In this document: positions 1-12,254 of the stretch, piece by piece | How the letters are laid out: each line of letters begins with the position of its first letter | Numbering within the stretch: position 1 is the stretch's first letter | DNA from: Danio rerio | Taxonomy: Eukaryota > Chordata > Actinopteri > Cypriniformes > Danionidae | DNA length: 64,000 nucleotides | Direction of reading: 5' to 3' | Assembly: GCF_049306965.1 (NCBI RefSeq) | Contig: NC_133182.1 | Location: forward strand, 30,146,501-30,210,500 | The notes under the pieces: model-generated | The model's database searches: none | What the model saw: only the letters and a program-made list of their open reading frames with translations | What the model was told of the DNA's origin: nothing | Translations under genes and position numbers: made by a program

Positions 1-42
1 CAGCGCATATGCTTGTGAGTGAATGCTGCTCGAGTTTCTCAC

Positions 43-876
43 CTGTGTGAGAGCTGTGGCTCTGTTCTGGTCAGGGAATAGCCGGTCATCCTCTCCGCTT
101 CTGAAGTCCAGGTAAACAGTCTTGTGAGAGAAGGTTGAGAACTCATTGCTGAAGCAGACCTTGTACACTCCCTTCATGACTGTTGTGTGGGAAAAGCTGT
201 CATACTGCTTTTTTCGTTCCTGATACAGCATGTTATTTATTGGATCTGTCACAAAACAGTCCACATCATAGTTTCCTCCGGCAATAACCTATATGAAAAG
301 ATAAGTGGTAATACTGAGAATATGTTTTTGCCCAAAAATGGTTAACATTGAAGTAAGGTTGGGTTTATATTCACACATTCGGTCAGGAACAACTTGTGAC
401 ATACAGTACTCCCTAAATTGTTTACCTTGGTACTTTGAATTTTGAGTCTGAAATCTAGTGCAAGTTTGACACATTAATGCAACATTAGCATTAATTAATT
501 GACTGTGCGAACAATGTACTTTGATAGTCATTGGCTGCATATATATTATAACTATTTAGAATTTGCAAAGAATACATCTCTGACATTACATTATTAAGAG
601 CCACATAATAATAGGTAAACAAACCTGGACAACCCAATGATAAACATTCACTTGCACAACATCTAATGGCCCACATATTACATTTAAGCAGACAAGTAAT
701 GCACTAAAAGCCGTTGTCGGAGTAGTTAACGTTACCTGAAAGTCAATATCAAACTTGACTCCTTGCTCTAGTTCCTCGTAAAAGCATTGCTTTTCGTTAT
801 CGGGCAACTCAAAAGTTAATTCGGTGGCATTTACAAAGGCTATGTACACAGCCAAAAGTAAAAAGGAGTGTCTCAT
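43..876 (-). CDS. tmed3: tmed3, p24-family cargo receptor (5' part, two coding exons)
   Basis: Coding exons are 736-876 (47 codons, ATG at 876-874) and 43-288 (82 codons), joined in phase 0 at GT/AG sites. A further donor at 42-41 shows that the gene continues off the left edge. The first 129 residues are visible. Residues 1-17 form a signal peptide ([14 protein letters not shown]...). The GOLD domain follows: ELTFELPDN, the disulphide cysteines in KQCFYEE and [12 protein letters not shown], and GGNYDVDC. The missing exon should hold the coiled coil, membrane span and cytosolic tail; the family is about 217 residues. p24 proteins cycle between ER and Golgi in COPI/COPII vesicles as cargo receptors. 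The wording ([18 protein letters not shown]-like, TALTQ) is closer to TMED3 than TMED7. An in-frame ATG at 972 lies upstream but would place a charged stretch before the signal peptide, so the ATG at 876 is preferred. Confidence 0.93.
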
Positions 877-2115
877 TATGTTTAAGTGGACAGAAATTAG
901 ATTATTCGTTAAAATGTGCAGAAAGCCTCCTCCATTAAGTTTCCGCAGGTTTGCCTGAACGCACTCAGCCACTTGACAGACCGATGCAAAACATCACTGA
1001 CGTGGCAGGAGGACGGGGGACTTCCGGTTTTGTTCTTTCAAAATAAACGAAGGCACACATTTTACATTGATTTGTGCACAGATTTAACATATTTTATTAC
1101 TATTATCATTATTTAAAATATACATTTATAATGCTATCATGTAAAATACTTCGCGTCTTGTAAGACTGCACGTGATTTATCGCAGTATTGTATGTTAGTG
1201 GATTATATTTATAAATGACCAGACATTTAAGAATATTTAATTTCGGTAATTTTCGATACTGGTTTTAAAAATTTTAAATCAAGTCCATTAAAGTTACTTA
1301 AACTAGGTCGTGAACATTCCATAATTAAACGCTTTCGTTGTTGACTAAATAACGGATGGGAAAGACACTTAGCAAAGCAAATTAATATTAATAATAGTAA
1401 AAAACAAAAATATAATATTTGAACTAGCACGGTTTCAAGCCTCGGCTGGGTCAGTTGACATTTCTGAGTGTTGATCCTTCTAATCAATGTTATCTTATCA
1501 TTGACCAGGAAGAAAAAAATAGAACCTTAATCACAGGCATGTAGTACAAGGTTACCCAAATATTTGTTCGTCCATGATTCAGTTTCTTGGCTCAACAGAA
1601 AGCTCATTAAATATATTTGTTTTAACTTTTATAGCAACTGTAAAAAGAAAATGTAAGTAGCACAGACCATTTTGTTCTGTCTCATAATTTACCAGGGAAG
1701 GAGTTTTTAAACAACTCATGCTACGGATCAGTGTTTCAAACATGTAATTCCAAGGACACCACCCTAAACCTTTGATACTGTGGGCAACAGTAAACAGATT
1801 GTTTCAAGAAGAGAAAGGGCACAGTTGAGGCCCTCGGAGACGATTGAAACTATTGTTAAAAAATACAGTTTTAAAATATTTAATGAAAGTTTTAAACGGT
1901 GTCTGTGCATGACAGCCTCGTGTTTTACAGTCAGTATAAGGGCTCTTATTTTGAAATGTAAGACTGAAGCACGCGAGTCTACAGTAGAGTTTACTTCGAA
2001 GTGCTCTTTTCCTGTAGTGTGTAGAGGCGGAGACCTGCGTCTGCTCGGACATTTCTGCTGTTGAGGAGCACCTTATGTCACAACTGGACTGTTAAAGTGT
2101 CAACCAGGTGTAATT
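877..2115. other. intergenic region between divergent tmed3 and rdh
   Basis: About 1.2 kb separates the two start codons. The first ~130 bp is the tmed3 5' UTR and proximal promoter with a few CpGs; 1040-1780 is AT-rich and featureless. The last ~120 bp is the probable rdh 5' UTR. No repeat family was recognised. The open frames here (for example 1780-2064) show no protein similarity I recognise. Confidence 0.5.
998..1007 (-). promoter_or_regulatory. CREB3L/ATF6-type ER-stress element upstream of tmed3
   Basis: On the minus strand these bases read TGCCACGTCA, matching the published consensus bound by CREB3-like and ATF6/XBP1 bZIP factors. The site is about 120 bp upstream of the tmed3 ATG, at or just upstream of where its 5' UTR should begin. 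Use in regulation is inferred from the sequence and the gene's secretory role. Confidence 0.5.
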
Positions 2116-3255
2116 ATGCAGGACTACGCAAACGCAGTGAAGGAGTTTGTAGAGGACCACTATACAGGTGTCACATTTGTCCTAATTACAGGTAAATCAT
2201 TATGTTACTTTCATGTTACAAACCGTTTAGGAAAAAAATGATGGCTTCCGTGATTTATCATGTAAAACACGAGAAACACTGAATGACTGAATGAAAGATT
2301 AAACATATAAACATTATGTACGTACAGGCTATACATTAAATATCACATATACGTCATGCAACAGTTACGTAACTTGTATAGTGTTTCTCTTTCTAGATAT
2401 GTTCAGCGAGACTTTAAAGTATATGTAAATCTTTTAGAGCAATCACAAAACAAAAAAGCACTAAAAACATGTGATGCTCTGAAAACATTTAATTTCATAT
2501 AAATGTAATTTTACTTTATTTTGTATATATATTTTCTTTCTTTTTTAGAATCTATGTGAAATTTAATACCTCTTGTTCTTGTGGCATTGAGTTAAAAAAA
2601 AAGTGCAGATTTTTCTATTTGAACTTCTTTCTCTGTAAAATGATTGTATAAACATCTGCCATCATGATGCCATCTGAGAACCCTGATACAGTTATTATAA
2701 TGGAGAATGTCTTAGATATGTCTTCTTAACACATCATCTATACGTGTTGCATATGTCCTGAACTAGATAACCTTTACCTGTACTCTTGAGATAAGAGTGT
2801 TATGAAAGCAGGCTAGAGGTGACAGAGATGGTGAGAGGAGTAATGTAAATGTGCCGGCAGGTGTCGGTCTGTTTGGATTCAGGAGATGGCTGGCCGGTGG
2901 AGTCTGCAGGAGCAAAGCCCGTCTGAACGGAAAAACTGTTCTCATTACCGGAGGCAACACTGGGATCGGTAAAGAGACAGCGGTGGACATGGCCAAGAGA
3001 GGTCAGATCATTTAAATTGAGCTCTATGTATGTTTTTTTTTAAGTATTAGCCTATTCTACTATTAAGTAAAAGTAAGCATATTCATTGCAAAAGTTTAGT
3101 TTATTCATTCATTCATTTTCTTTTTGGCTTAGTCCCTTTATTAATCTTAGGTCGCCACAGTGGAATGAACCACCAACTCATCCAGCATATGTTTTATACA
3201 GCGGATGCCCTTCCAGCTGCAACCCATCACTGGGAAACATCCATACACACTCATT

Positions 3256-3292
<37 letters not shown>

Positions 3293-6200
3293 CAGACAAA
3301 TTTCGCTTACCCAATTCACTTATAGCCCATGTCTTTGGACTTGTGGGGGAAACCAGAGCACCCGAAGGAAGTCCATGCGAACACAGGGAGAACATGCAAA
3401 CACAAAAATGCCAACTGACCCAGCCGAGCCTCAAACCAGCGAGCTACTTGCTGTGAGGCAACAGCGCTACCCACTGTGCCACCACATTGCCCAGTAAAAA
3501 GTAAAACATTAAAGGACTAGTTCACCCAAATAGAAAGAAAAATCTGTTATTAATTACTCTCCCTCATGTTGTTCCAATCTCCTGAGACCTTTGTTCAACT
3601 TTGGAGCATACATTAAGATATTTTAGATGAAATCCAAGAGCTCATTCATTCTTTATTGACAGCAAAAATATTGCTAAAATATTTCATGTGACTCCAGTGG
3701 GTGACTGTAATCATACCAAGCTCCAAGAACATTTTTGTGGGGCAAAAGAAAACTGCAGATAATGCTTGTTTTCTCTCCCGCGTCAGGTCAGGGTTTCGCA
3801 TATACTATGGGCAGTACGTCATATTCCCCTTAGAGTCTGCAGCATGACAAATAAGTATTGTATTGCCCAGGGACAATATTTTTGCCAGGGACAGTTATTC
3901 AACTTCAGGCCACTGTAGCAATCAGTAAATGAGAGAGAACGAAGGCAGAAGAGGCCGGCCAGATTCATCACAAGCACCTTCTGGCCAGTCTGCCCCTGGT
4001 TTTGCCCGTAGTAAATGCGCACCTTTATCTGATGTGGAAGACACTGGCAAACAAAGTCATTTTTGCAGCACAAAATTGTTCTTGGAGCTTCATATAATTA
4101 CAGTTGACTCACTGAAGGGCATGTAATGTTTTAATAAAGTTTTTGTTTCGATCTCTGAGTTTTGAACATCTCAGGACCTTTGCTGACTATGGAGGATGAG
4201 AGAGCTCTCATAATTTTTGTTCTAAAGATGAACAAAGTGATTTGAAATACAGTGGGTTTGAACACGTTTGATAATCCAATTCAATTCATCTTTATTTGTA
4301 TAGTGCTTTTACAATGTAGATTGAGTCAAAGCAGTAAATTGAAACAGTGTAGTTGAGTTTTCAGAGTTTAAGTTTAGTTCAGTTCATTTCAGTTCAGTTC
4401 AATATTCACTGTTGAGAGTTCAAACACTGAAGAGTAATCCATCGATGCGCAGCTCTACAAGTCCCGAACTATGCAAGCCAGTGGCTACATCAGCGAGAAA
4501 AAAACTTCAAACATAGGGCGAAGGTGAAGGAGAAAAACCTTGAGAGAAACCAGGCTCAGTTGGGAAAGACCATTTCTCCTATGGCCAAACGTCTTGTGGA
4601 GAGCCGCAGTCTAGGTGCCGGAGGCTGGAGAATGCTAGATGTCAGCATAGACTCGTCTGTCCCTGGAGTCTCACAGGAATCAGACGCATGCTCTCTACTC
4701 CTCCATGACCACCACAGCAGCTGCTACGGCCTGGTCCGGGAATGTGGAAACCTTGGGTTCATCTCGTTGTGGGTTATGGATTGCATCATTGGTGCTGCTT
4801 AGTCTCTGGGGGGCTCGGGATGAGTATCCCCAGGTGGAAATAGAGAATAAAGAGAATAATTAGTGTAGCTGCTGTTCATAGGGTATATAAAAGAGATGCA
4901 AAAATCTGCGTGGAGCACATTCATGCATCATACTGCTATGTGATGCATTGAGTGTATGATAGGTTTTTAATCTAGTTTTGAACGTCAGGAGTGTGTCAGG
5001 AAGGCTATTCCAGAGTTTAGGAGCCAAAAATGAGAAGGCTCAACCTCTTTTACTCGACTTTGCTCTTCTAGGTACTACCAGAATCCCTGAGTTTTGAGTT
5101 GGATTGTAGGGAGACAGAAGGTTGGTTAGATAAACAGGAGCTAGATTATTTAAAGCTTTATAGGTAAGAAGCAATATTTTATAATCAATACGGAACTTAA
5201 CAGACAGCCAGTGTAAGGAGGATAAAATTGGGGTGAAATGAGCATATTTTCTAGACCTGGTAAGAACTCTAGCAGCTGCATTTTGTACGAGCTGAAGTTT
5301 ATTAATAAGTTCAAAGTTGGACACACTTTCCAACCCTTTACAGTTAATATTAGTTTATATTACTATTATAATATTAATTACTATTAATTACTATTATAAT
5401 TAATTTATATTACTAATATACTATTATATGATGTGCAATACAGTAACTAACACGAAGTAACAGTGTGTAGCGGGTTATATTGTATCTCTCCACTTGCACA
5501 CATTGAAATACTATTGAGAAGAAAGGGGTTAACATTTGTTTATTGTTTTACATGTAGAGTGCCCCCTCTGTTATCTTAAAAGAAAAATTACTTAGGATGT
5601 GTATGAAGAAGAAGCCAGTGTGCAAGCAAGGGCTGGTTGAATGTCTCTGTGCTCATTTTTGTTCTTACTGTTTTTTCACAAACAAACAATAAATCATTGA
5701 AAGATATATAAGAGTCAATATTTATTTACAAAAAGCAGAGGAGATGCAAAAGACAAGTTACATTTGCACAATATAAATATTTTTTATCAATCTTTGTGAA
5801 AGTCAATAAATTTTTTTTGTCTCATTTTACATTCCATTGGTGCGACACGGTAGCACAATCGCCTCACAGCAAGAAGGTCGCTGGTTCAAGCTTTGGCTGG
5901 GCCAGTTGTCAGTCTGCGTGGAGTGCGTGGTGACCTCTAAAATAGAGACAAAGCTGAAGGAAAATAAATGAATGAATAAAATGTATAAATGCTGTAGATT
6001 ATTGTTTTATTATTAGTACATTTTAACTAGCCAGTTGGCTATTCATTATACATACAGTCTATAATCCTCCACTGTTCAGGTGCAAGGGTGATCCTGGCCT
6101 GCAGAGACATGGGTAGAGCACACAAAGCTGCAGAGGAGGTCAGGAAGAGGAGTGGAAATGAGAATGTGACTGTGAAGATGCTGGATCTGGCCTCTTTGCA

Positions 6201-9200
6201 GTCTGTTCGAGATCTGGTCAAAGATGTACAGCAGTCTGAAAAAAGACTGGATATCCTCATTAATAATGCTGGTAAGGAATGTCACGCAGATTATTATGCT
6301 AAAGAGTATTGTAAGAAAGCATTTCATTTTTGACTATCAAATTGCAAACCATCAATGTATTTTTTTCATTTGTATTTATTTATTCAGTTGTTTACTCATT
6401 AATGTTTATGCAAAATTTTCCCTGCTATTTAATTTAAATTTTCTTATATGTTATGTTATCATATTTATTGTCTTTGTTCCTTACTATGTTATGTATTAAC
6501 AGTTTATTCATAAATATTTCTTTCTCCCATTTATCGATATTTGTGCATTGATTTATTCATTTGTTTTTACTTTTATTTATTACATTTATTTTTCTGCCAA
6601 CAGGGGTAATGATGTGCCCGAAGTGGCATACAGATGAAGGTTTTGAGATGCAGATTGGAGTAAACCACTTGGGCCACTTCCTGCTTACAAACTTGCTTCT
6701 GGACCTGTTGAAGAAGTCAGCACCCAGTCGTATTGTCAATGTGGCCAGCGTGGCCCATGAGAGAGGTGTGAATACACAAAATGCTTTTAACTGAAATACT
6801 CATAACATATCAAACTTGTTTGTATTCCTTAATAGTCTTTAATTTATTGTAAGCATTAGTTACCCAGGAACAGCACTAGCCACTGGCAAGGCTTTAATTA
6901 GATTTTTCTTTTGTATGATTTGTGATTCTATAAAAGCAGTCTAAGGCAGGCTCTGTGTTGAGAACTGGTAAAAGCCAAACAAAGCACAACACCAAACAGT
7001 CTGGGGTGCATTTCGGAAAACCATTGTTAGCCAAATTATGTCACAAGTTCCATCGTTTCGAACATACTTCATTGAATAGGCATTTCCCAAATACATCAAT
7101 TCAAGGAACATTCGCAAACTGCGTCGCAAACTTGGATCTCTGGAGCTGTAGTTAAAAACATGTTCCTGGCTGTGTTCTATTCGCAGTTATCCCCCCTATG
7201 CCCTATTCCTTTAGAACATTCTAACAATTAAACTTAGAATGATTAAAGAAAATGCAATAAAGTCATCAGTCTTAGGTATAATTTGCTTTCAAAGTATTTG
7301 TACAGTTCAGTTTTAGCGATCTTCATGTTTACAATAGCGCTCCCTTCGCAGTGAACTTTAAAAACATTGAAGTCATTTTGAACGCAGCTGTAGCTCATGA
7401 AGAAAGCTATAGGTGACCTATTATTTAAAAGTGGAATTTACATTATGCCTCTTAAGCTTGTGAAAACAAAAACAATAGCATAATAATAATGGTTTTCATT
7501 TATAGTAGGTTATTAATTAAGCATCTGTACTGTATTTGACGTGAGTCTGTTGGTTAGAACATTTCTGCAGTGGCTTGAATGTGTCAAGTTGTAAAAGTAG
7601 ACTTTTCAAAAAAAAAATACATCAAAAATATTCTACTTAATAATAATAATAATAATTATTATTATTATTATTAAAGTATGATTTTTCCTTTAAATAATAG
7701 ATATAAAATTTCATTTCTTTATAAGTAGCCTCATTATTTATTTATTTATTTGTTTATCTGATTTATACATGGTATTAAATTACGAATTAGCTTGTGTTTT
7801 ATAATAGAATATGTAATGTTCTCAATATTATTTGTAAAGGAAACATAGGCTCTATATGTGTAATTTACATATATTTCAATTAATATGGAAAACGAGTGCA
7901 TGTTTTCACTAAAACTAATATTGGAATTATATTTAATGCGTGTGCATGTAAAAAAATATAATTTGCACAAAGAAATAATGGGGTTCCTCTCTAAAGAAGA
8001 TGTTACCACCCTGTTTAGAGCATCATTTTGGGCTTTTTACGTTATAACTGACGTGGTTCAAACGATGGATCTGTGACAGAGAAACTACGGCTTTTGGGAA
8101 ACACTCGTCACTACATCGTTCTTTTCCCAAATGATGCATCATACTATGATAGTTCAGCTACGAATTATGTTGATGTTTGGGAAACGCACCCCTAAGTAAC
8201 GGTGCACTTATCACTTGTGAGGCTTGCTTGGCTTCAGTATATTTGCTTCCAACCCAAGTTCAAGGCATCGATTTTTGGTACCTTTAGAAAACCCTGTCAT
8301 TGACTCCAGCAACAGTGACAGTAATGTGGCCATTGTTGCTTCAAAAAATCCATCATCCGCCCAGCTTTCTTGTCAGGAACAATTCCTACTCCCTATTCCT
8401 ATCTATCTACTGCAGGGGTGGCCAACACTGTTCCTGGAGAGCCACCTTCCTGCAGATTTCAGTTGCTACCCATATCAAACACACCTGAACCAATTAATTA
8501 GGACCTGAACACCACGTGATAATTATATGTTCAGTTTTGACAAAATGTGGCAATGTAGGTCAAATGTAGGTCAAAGTGCAGTCATTGTAATACTTCATAA
8601 TGTAAATATTTATGTATAATTTTTATTTTGGAGCATGTAACCCATTGAACCTTTCATTTGTGTGTGTGTTTGACAGGCAAGATTAACTTTAATGACATAA
8701 ACATGGACAAAGACTATGATCCGTACCAGAGCTATTATCGGAGTAAACTGGCTAATGTTCTGTTTACCCGAGAACTAGCTGTCAAGCTAAGAGGTAAACC
8801 ATAAACAAATGTTCTTTACTCTTACAGTTTTAAAAAAACATAGATGTGACACTGAACCTTACTGCGTTTAAAGATTCTCTCTGTATATTATTCAGACACA
8901 GGAGTGACCACTTATGCTCTCCATCCTGGCGTAATCCGTACTGAGCTCGTACGACACGTTGTCTCCAATCTCTGGAGGAAACTCATGATCCTTCCCTTTT
9001 ATTTCTTCTTCAAAAACCCTTGGCAGGGAGCTCAGACTACTATCTACTGCGCAGTGGACGAGAGTCTGAAGCACAGCAGTGGTCTTTACTACAGGTCAGT
9101 GGCTCTAACTGGGATTTAGGAAGTTTTTTGCTTATCACGGCATGTGCAGATGTGTGACTTTTAATGGACAACATCGTAATTATGCTGAGAGATATGCTAA

Positions 9201-10072
9201 TACATTCTGTCTATTTGATGGTCAAATTGTTTGACATTTTATTCTGTTTTTGTTCATAAATTATATGCACAACTGAGTAGAATCAACTTTTTATTCTATA
9301 AGAAAAGATGAGCATAAACTATAAAGGAAACACTTTAACGGAATAAATTCCATTATATGCACATAAAAAAAAAGTCATGTGATTTTGTTATGAGAGATCA
9401 TGTGATGATAAAAATGTGTGCGAATAGATAAACCAGCAGGCTGAGCACATTGTAAAGCATCTGAAATGTTGTTTGGTCATTCTAAAATGCCTTAACCATC
9501 TCAGTATTAGTGTTATTATATTATTAATAACCTCCAGAACTGGCAAGTCTCAAGCCTTCAAATACCACCACGTGGTCATTGCGTGTCGGCATTGCCTTTT
9601 GAGACGCAAGTAATTTATTAAATAAAGAAAAGATTGACGCAGCTTCTGCTACCGCAGAAAATCCTTTTTTTGATAATTGACACCAGGTAATTTATTTGCA
9701 CGTCTTTTATGCGATAATCCAGTTTTGTGCATAAATTTAATTAGCATCTTTAGTGGAATTATAGCTTATGTTATTCAAATGAACCACAGTATTACTGCAA
9801 TCACCAGACTTTATTTGCTTGACCCAGTGTGAACGCACTCTCAGTCTTTTAATAATTTTTATTTGATAATGGATAAGAACAAAACGGCTTGTTTGTAAAG
9901 CTTTTATTCACAGTGTTATTTAAACATTAACATTCAAGTATGATCATTTCACTCTGTTATTTGGTCATTTTGCAGTGATTGTGCACCTAAAGAGACTGCT
10001 CCTCAGGGCAGGGATGATGTTGCGGCCCGCAGACTGTGGGATCTCAGTGCTTCCATGGTGGGCCTGGCTTAA
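2116..10072 (+). CDS. RDH11/RDH12-like NADP(H) retinol dehydrogenase (SDR family)
   Basis: Seven coding exons: 2116-2191, 2861-3001, 6080-6271, 6604-6765, 8677-8793, 8896-9094 and 9976-10072, all GT/AG and in frame, giving 327 aa. Residues 18-40 form a hydrophobic N-terminal anchor. The SDR core is complete: cofactor motif TGGNTGIG (55-62), NNAG (134-137), catalytic Ser185 in NVASVAH, Tyr210 and Lys214 in YYRSK, and HPG (239-241). [17 protein letters not shown] and the C-terminal RRLWDLS are hallmarks of RDH11/RDH12 microsomal enzymes, which interconvert retinal and retinol with NADP(H) on the ER membrane. Length fits the family (about 316-318) with a slightly longer N-terminus. The first five introns are all phase 1. 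Which zebrafish locus name applies (rdh12-like or a provisional name) cannot be decided here. All key residues are present, so it should be active. Confidence 0.93.
3103..3495 (-). repeat. DANA-type SINE in rdh intron 2, with (CA)n
   Basis: The copy runs from an (ATTC)n tail, through the conserved cttagtccctttatt and gccacagtggaatgaac blocks, to the tRNA-like head near 3480 (gtgaggcaacagcgctaccc). The (CA)n stretch at 3256-3290 is an expansion inside the element. It is full-length and moderately diverged. Confidence 0.8.
3505..4255. mobile_element. non-autonomous DNA transposon with tagttcaccca terminus
   Basis: The element starts with ggactagttcacccaaat, followed by the ctccctcatgttgttcc block shared by many zebrafish interspersed elements. 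No coding capacity is visible, and the right boundary near 4255 is approximate. It sits in rdh intron 2. Confidence 0.55.
4277..5340 (-). mobile_element. 5'-truncated L2/CR1-like LINE, 3' end
   Basis: Read on the minus strand, 5333-5040 encodes the C-terminal end of a LINE reverse transcriptase ([19 protein letters not shown], then [20 protein letters not shown] and [13 protein letters not shown]). After one stop, the usual family ending continues ([18 protein letters not shown]). The 3' end is a tail of acaaataaagatgaattgaa type near 4277-4300, as expected for L2/CR1 elements. It is 5'-truncated and lies antisense in rdh intron 2. Confidence 0.75.
5843..5985 (+). repeat. internally deleted DANA SINE
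   Basis: It has the tRNA-like head (gcacaatcgcctcacagcaa, gaaggtcgctggttcaagc) and the tail (aaatgaatgaataaa) but lacks most of the body, so only about 140 bp remains. It lies in rdh intron 2 just upstream of exon 3. Confidence 0.7.
7003..8193. mobile_element. DNA transposon of the ggggtgcatttcgg family in rdh intron 4
   Basis: Terminal inverted repeats can be read: ggggtgcatttcggaaaacc at the left and gggaaacgcacccc at the right. The roughly 1.2 kb interior is AT-rich without a transposase. No clear target duplication was found. A mirrored (AAT)n/(ATT)n run sits inside at 7636-7672. Confidence 0.6.
8413..8510 (+). mobile_element. fragment of a hAT-like MITE (caggggtggccaa family)
   Basis: The left arm caggggtggccaacac and the internal caaacacacctgaaccaatt are typical of a common palindromic zebrafish element. 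The mirrored right arm is absent here. A related, complete copy lies at 34182-34378. Confidence 0.5.
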
Positions 10073-10257
10073 GACAGCACCAAATCGCTCTCATTTAAAA
10101 AAAAGAAAAGTGTCACCTTTTATTGGCTAATTTTCACATTCCAAGTTTTCACACCAGCACTTATTCTTACTTTATATAAAGTACAAAGAGCCGGGTTGAA
10201 TGTTTCAGCATGCAGGATGACGTATCAGAGAATTAACCAAAATGCCTATGCAATAAA
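10073..10257 (+). other. rdh 3' UTR with AATAAA signal
   Basis: The stop codon is followed by AT-rich sequence with a canonical AATAAA at 10252-10257. A second possible signal lies near 10523. Cleavage probably follows within 30 bp of one of them. Confidence 0.55.
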
Positions 10258-10559
10258 ATTGCAACTCGACGTGTGAATGTATACGTTAAATAATTAGTGA
10301 GATTTTATATACTGCAATGCTATTAGTCAATGCATAGCTTTACAAATTAGACATTTGATCTAACTTTTAATTTAAAGTAATTTGTGTAATTTGATACAAT
10401 GTATCATTTTAGTGTAAAATCAGGTTTTACAAAGTCTTTTTTTTAAATGCTCAAATTAATTTAATTGCTATTCTGTATAAAATATGCCCCAATTTTTACA
10501 AAATGCTGTAGCATGACATCTGGAATAAAAAAATTATTTTTAATGCCAATTGTCTTCGC

Positions 10560-11200
10560 TTCAAGAGGGTTTATATGAAATTCAGTTGCTTACAGAATGT
10601 TTTTATTGTTTGTCATAAAAAGATGATCAAGTCGCACAGACATGCTCTGCCAGTTTAAAAAATCAAAAAATTAAGAAAGTATATATATATTTTTAAATGT
10701 TAAGCAATGTTTTTGATTGGCAATAATCAGCCTATGACAAACCTATCCATTCCCCATCCAATTTTTTTAATATTAACTGTTCTTTCTGGAACAAAAAGGT
10801 CTTTTAATATCGTTATGCAATGCATAATACTGTTTTTAACCTTTTTAAGAGTATAGAGATGAATGTAATTGAGAAATTGGTAAAACCAAATGAATCAGAA
10901 CACTGAATTTACTGAATATTCACATTTGAAAATACAATATTCAATGCAACCTACAAGGTTATACTGAGATTTCCATATACTGTACATATACATGCATATA
11001 CCTGCATTTCATTATATCTTTAGTAAAATATTTAGACAAATATCCAATCAAAAAATGAGTTCTCACTCAATTAATTAACCTTAATTTAATATAAATGGTA
11101 ATATTCATAAATATAACAACAAATGACAGAAAAAAAATCAGAGAAAATCAGTATCTGTATCAATAAACACATTAACAACATCAATTAAGTTATATGCCAT
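10560..11200. other. AT-rich intergenic sequence
   Basis: This is low-complexity AT-rich sequence between the rdh 3' end and the island at 11.2 kb. No gene, RNA or repeat family was recognised. Confidence 0.4.
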
Positions 11201-11219
11201 TTACAAAAAAAAAAAAAAT

Positions 11220-12025
11220 GCAATTTGACCACATTTTCTGACCTGAGCACCCAGCGGACACAAAGCTGTATGTGTCAGCCACATGCCCTTATCAGTTCTC
11301 CGTCCAACGGATTCACCATCGTTAGCTGGGCTGGAAAAGTGATAAGGAGATGTGAGCGACCATTTGACCAAATACTCAACAGTCTCACTGAGAACTTCCA
11401 CACAAAACTCCAGCACAAGATCCCACCTGCTCTGTCGTCCGTCTTCAGGACACGTCTCACCACTGCATCTGACATTACCCAATTCTGAAGAACATCTATG
11501 ACTTTTCCTGCACCTCTCAGTAGCTTTCAGCCAGGATGAGTCCAAGTCCGCCTTGCACAAGCCATAGATCTGAAGCAGGAGATCTGCTTGGCGAGCTGTA
11601 CGTTTGCCACTGTGGACACACCCCACACATGAGTTTTATTTCCTCTCCACCCCACCTATCCGCAAGCCAACCTTCACACGCTATTGGTTCACATTTGGGG
11701 ATCACAGGTCAAACCCCCTTAGCAGCGAGAAGTGGATGTCGATTTGCTGCTTGTGCTGTCGGTCATGAACAGATCGGCCAATGGAATGGGAAAGGCCAGG
11801 TCTGGTGGGCGTGTCCATCCCAGGTGTGACTGAAATACACATTCCAGTGTTCGCATACCTGTCTGCCCATCTCCTCCTCTTCTTCTGCTTCCCCGACTGC
11901 GACACACCCTCTTCAGGCAAGAAACACAACACTTCCTGCTGTAGTTTTCATGGGCTTTCACCTGCCAAAATCACTCAGCCTCACTTGTCACTGACTGCCA
12001 GATAAGAGATCAAGAGATAAGAAGT
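11220..12025. promoter_or_regulatory. putative cis-regulatory island with GATA and CACCC clusters
   Basis: About 800 bp of clearly GC-richer, non-repetitive sequence sits inside AT-rich repeats. CACCC/KLF-like motifs lie at 11617-11625, 11647-11656, 11805-11813 (GTGGGCGTG) and 11903-11910. Two AGATAAG GATA sites lie at 12000-12006 and 12015-12021, with a CACCTG E-box at 11959-11964. On the minus strand a CCAAT box (11683-11687) precedes an ATAAAA (11634-11639), which could drive transcription leftward. Below it is a 141-codon open frame (11626-11201) whose product I do not recognise. It could be an enhancer, a promoter of a noncoding RNA, or an unrecognised first exon. Confidence 0.4.
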
Positions 12026-12254
12026 TGTACGTAATGATTTAAAAGCTATAGTGGGAGAAAATTTGAAGAGTAATTCAGTCCTTGGCATTTGAAATATTAG
12101 TTAATCCCCAAAATAAATTAAGTAATAAATAAATAAATTCTGTCAGCTTCTGTTTACTCGCTATCATGATGTTTCAAACTTGTATGGCTCTTTTGTTCTT
12201 CTAGTGAACACGAAAGGAAACTTTTTCTCCCACTTTTAACTACTCTACACTTGC

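Noticed and set aside
3256-3290. (CA)n as a separate regulatory Z-DNA element
   Set aside because: It lies inside a DANA SINE where the consensus already has a short CA run, so it is an expansion of that element.
5040-5333. 97-codon minus-strand frame as a host gene
   Set aside because: The wording ([26 protein letters not shown]) is LINE reverse transcriptase C-terminus.
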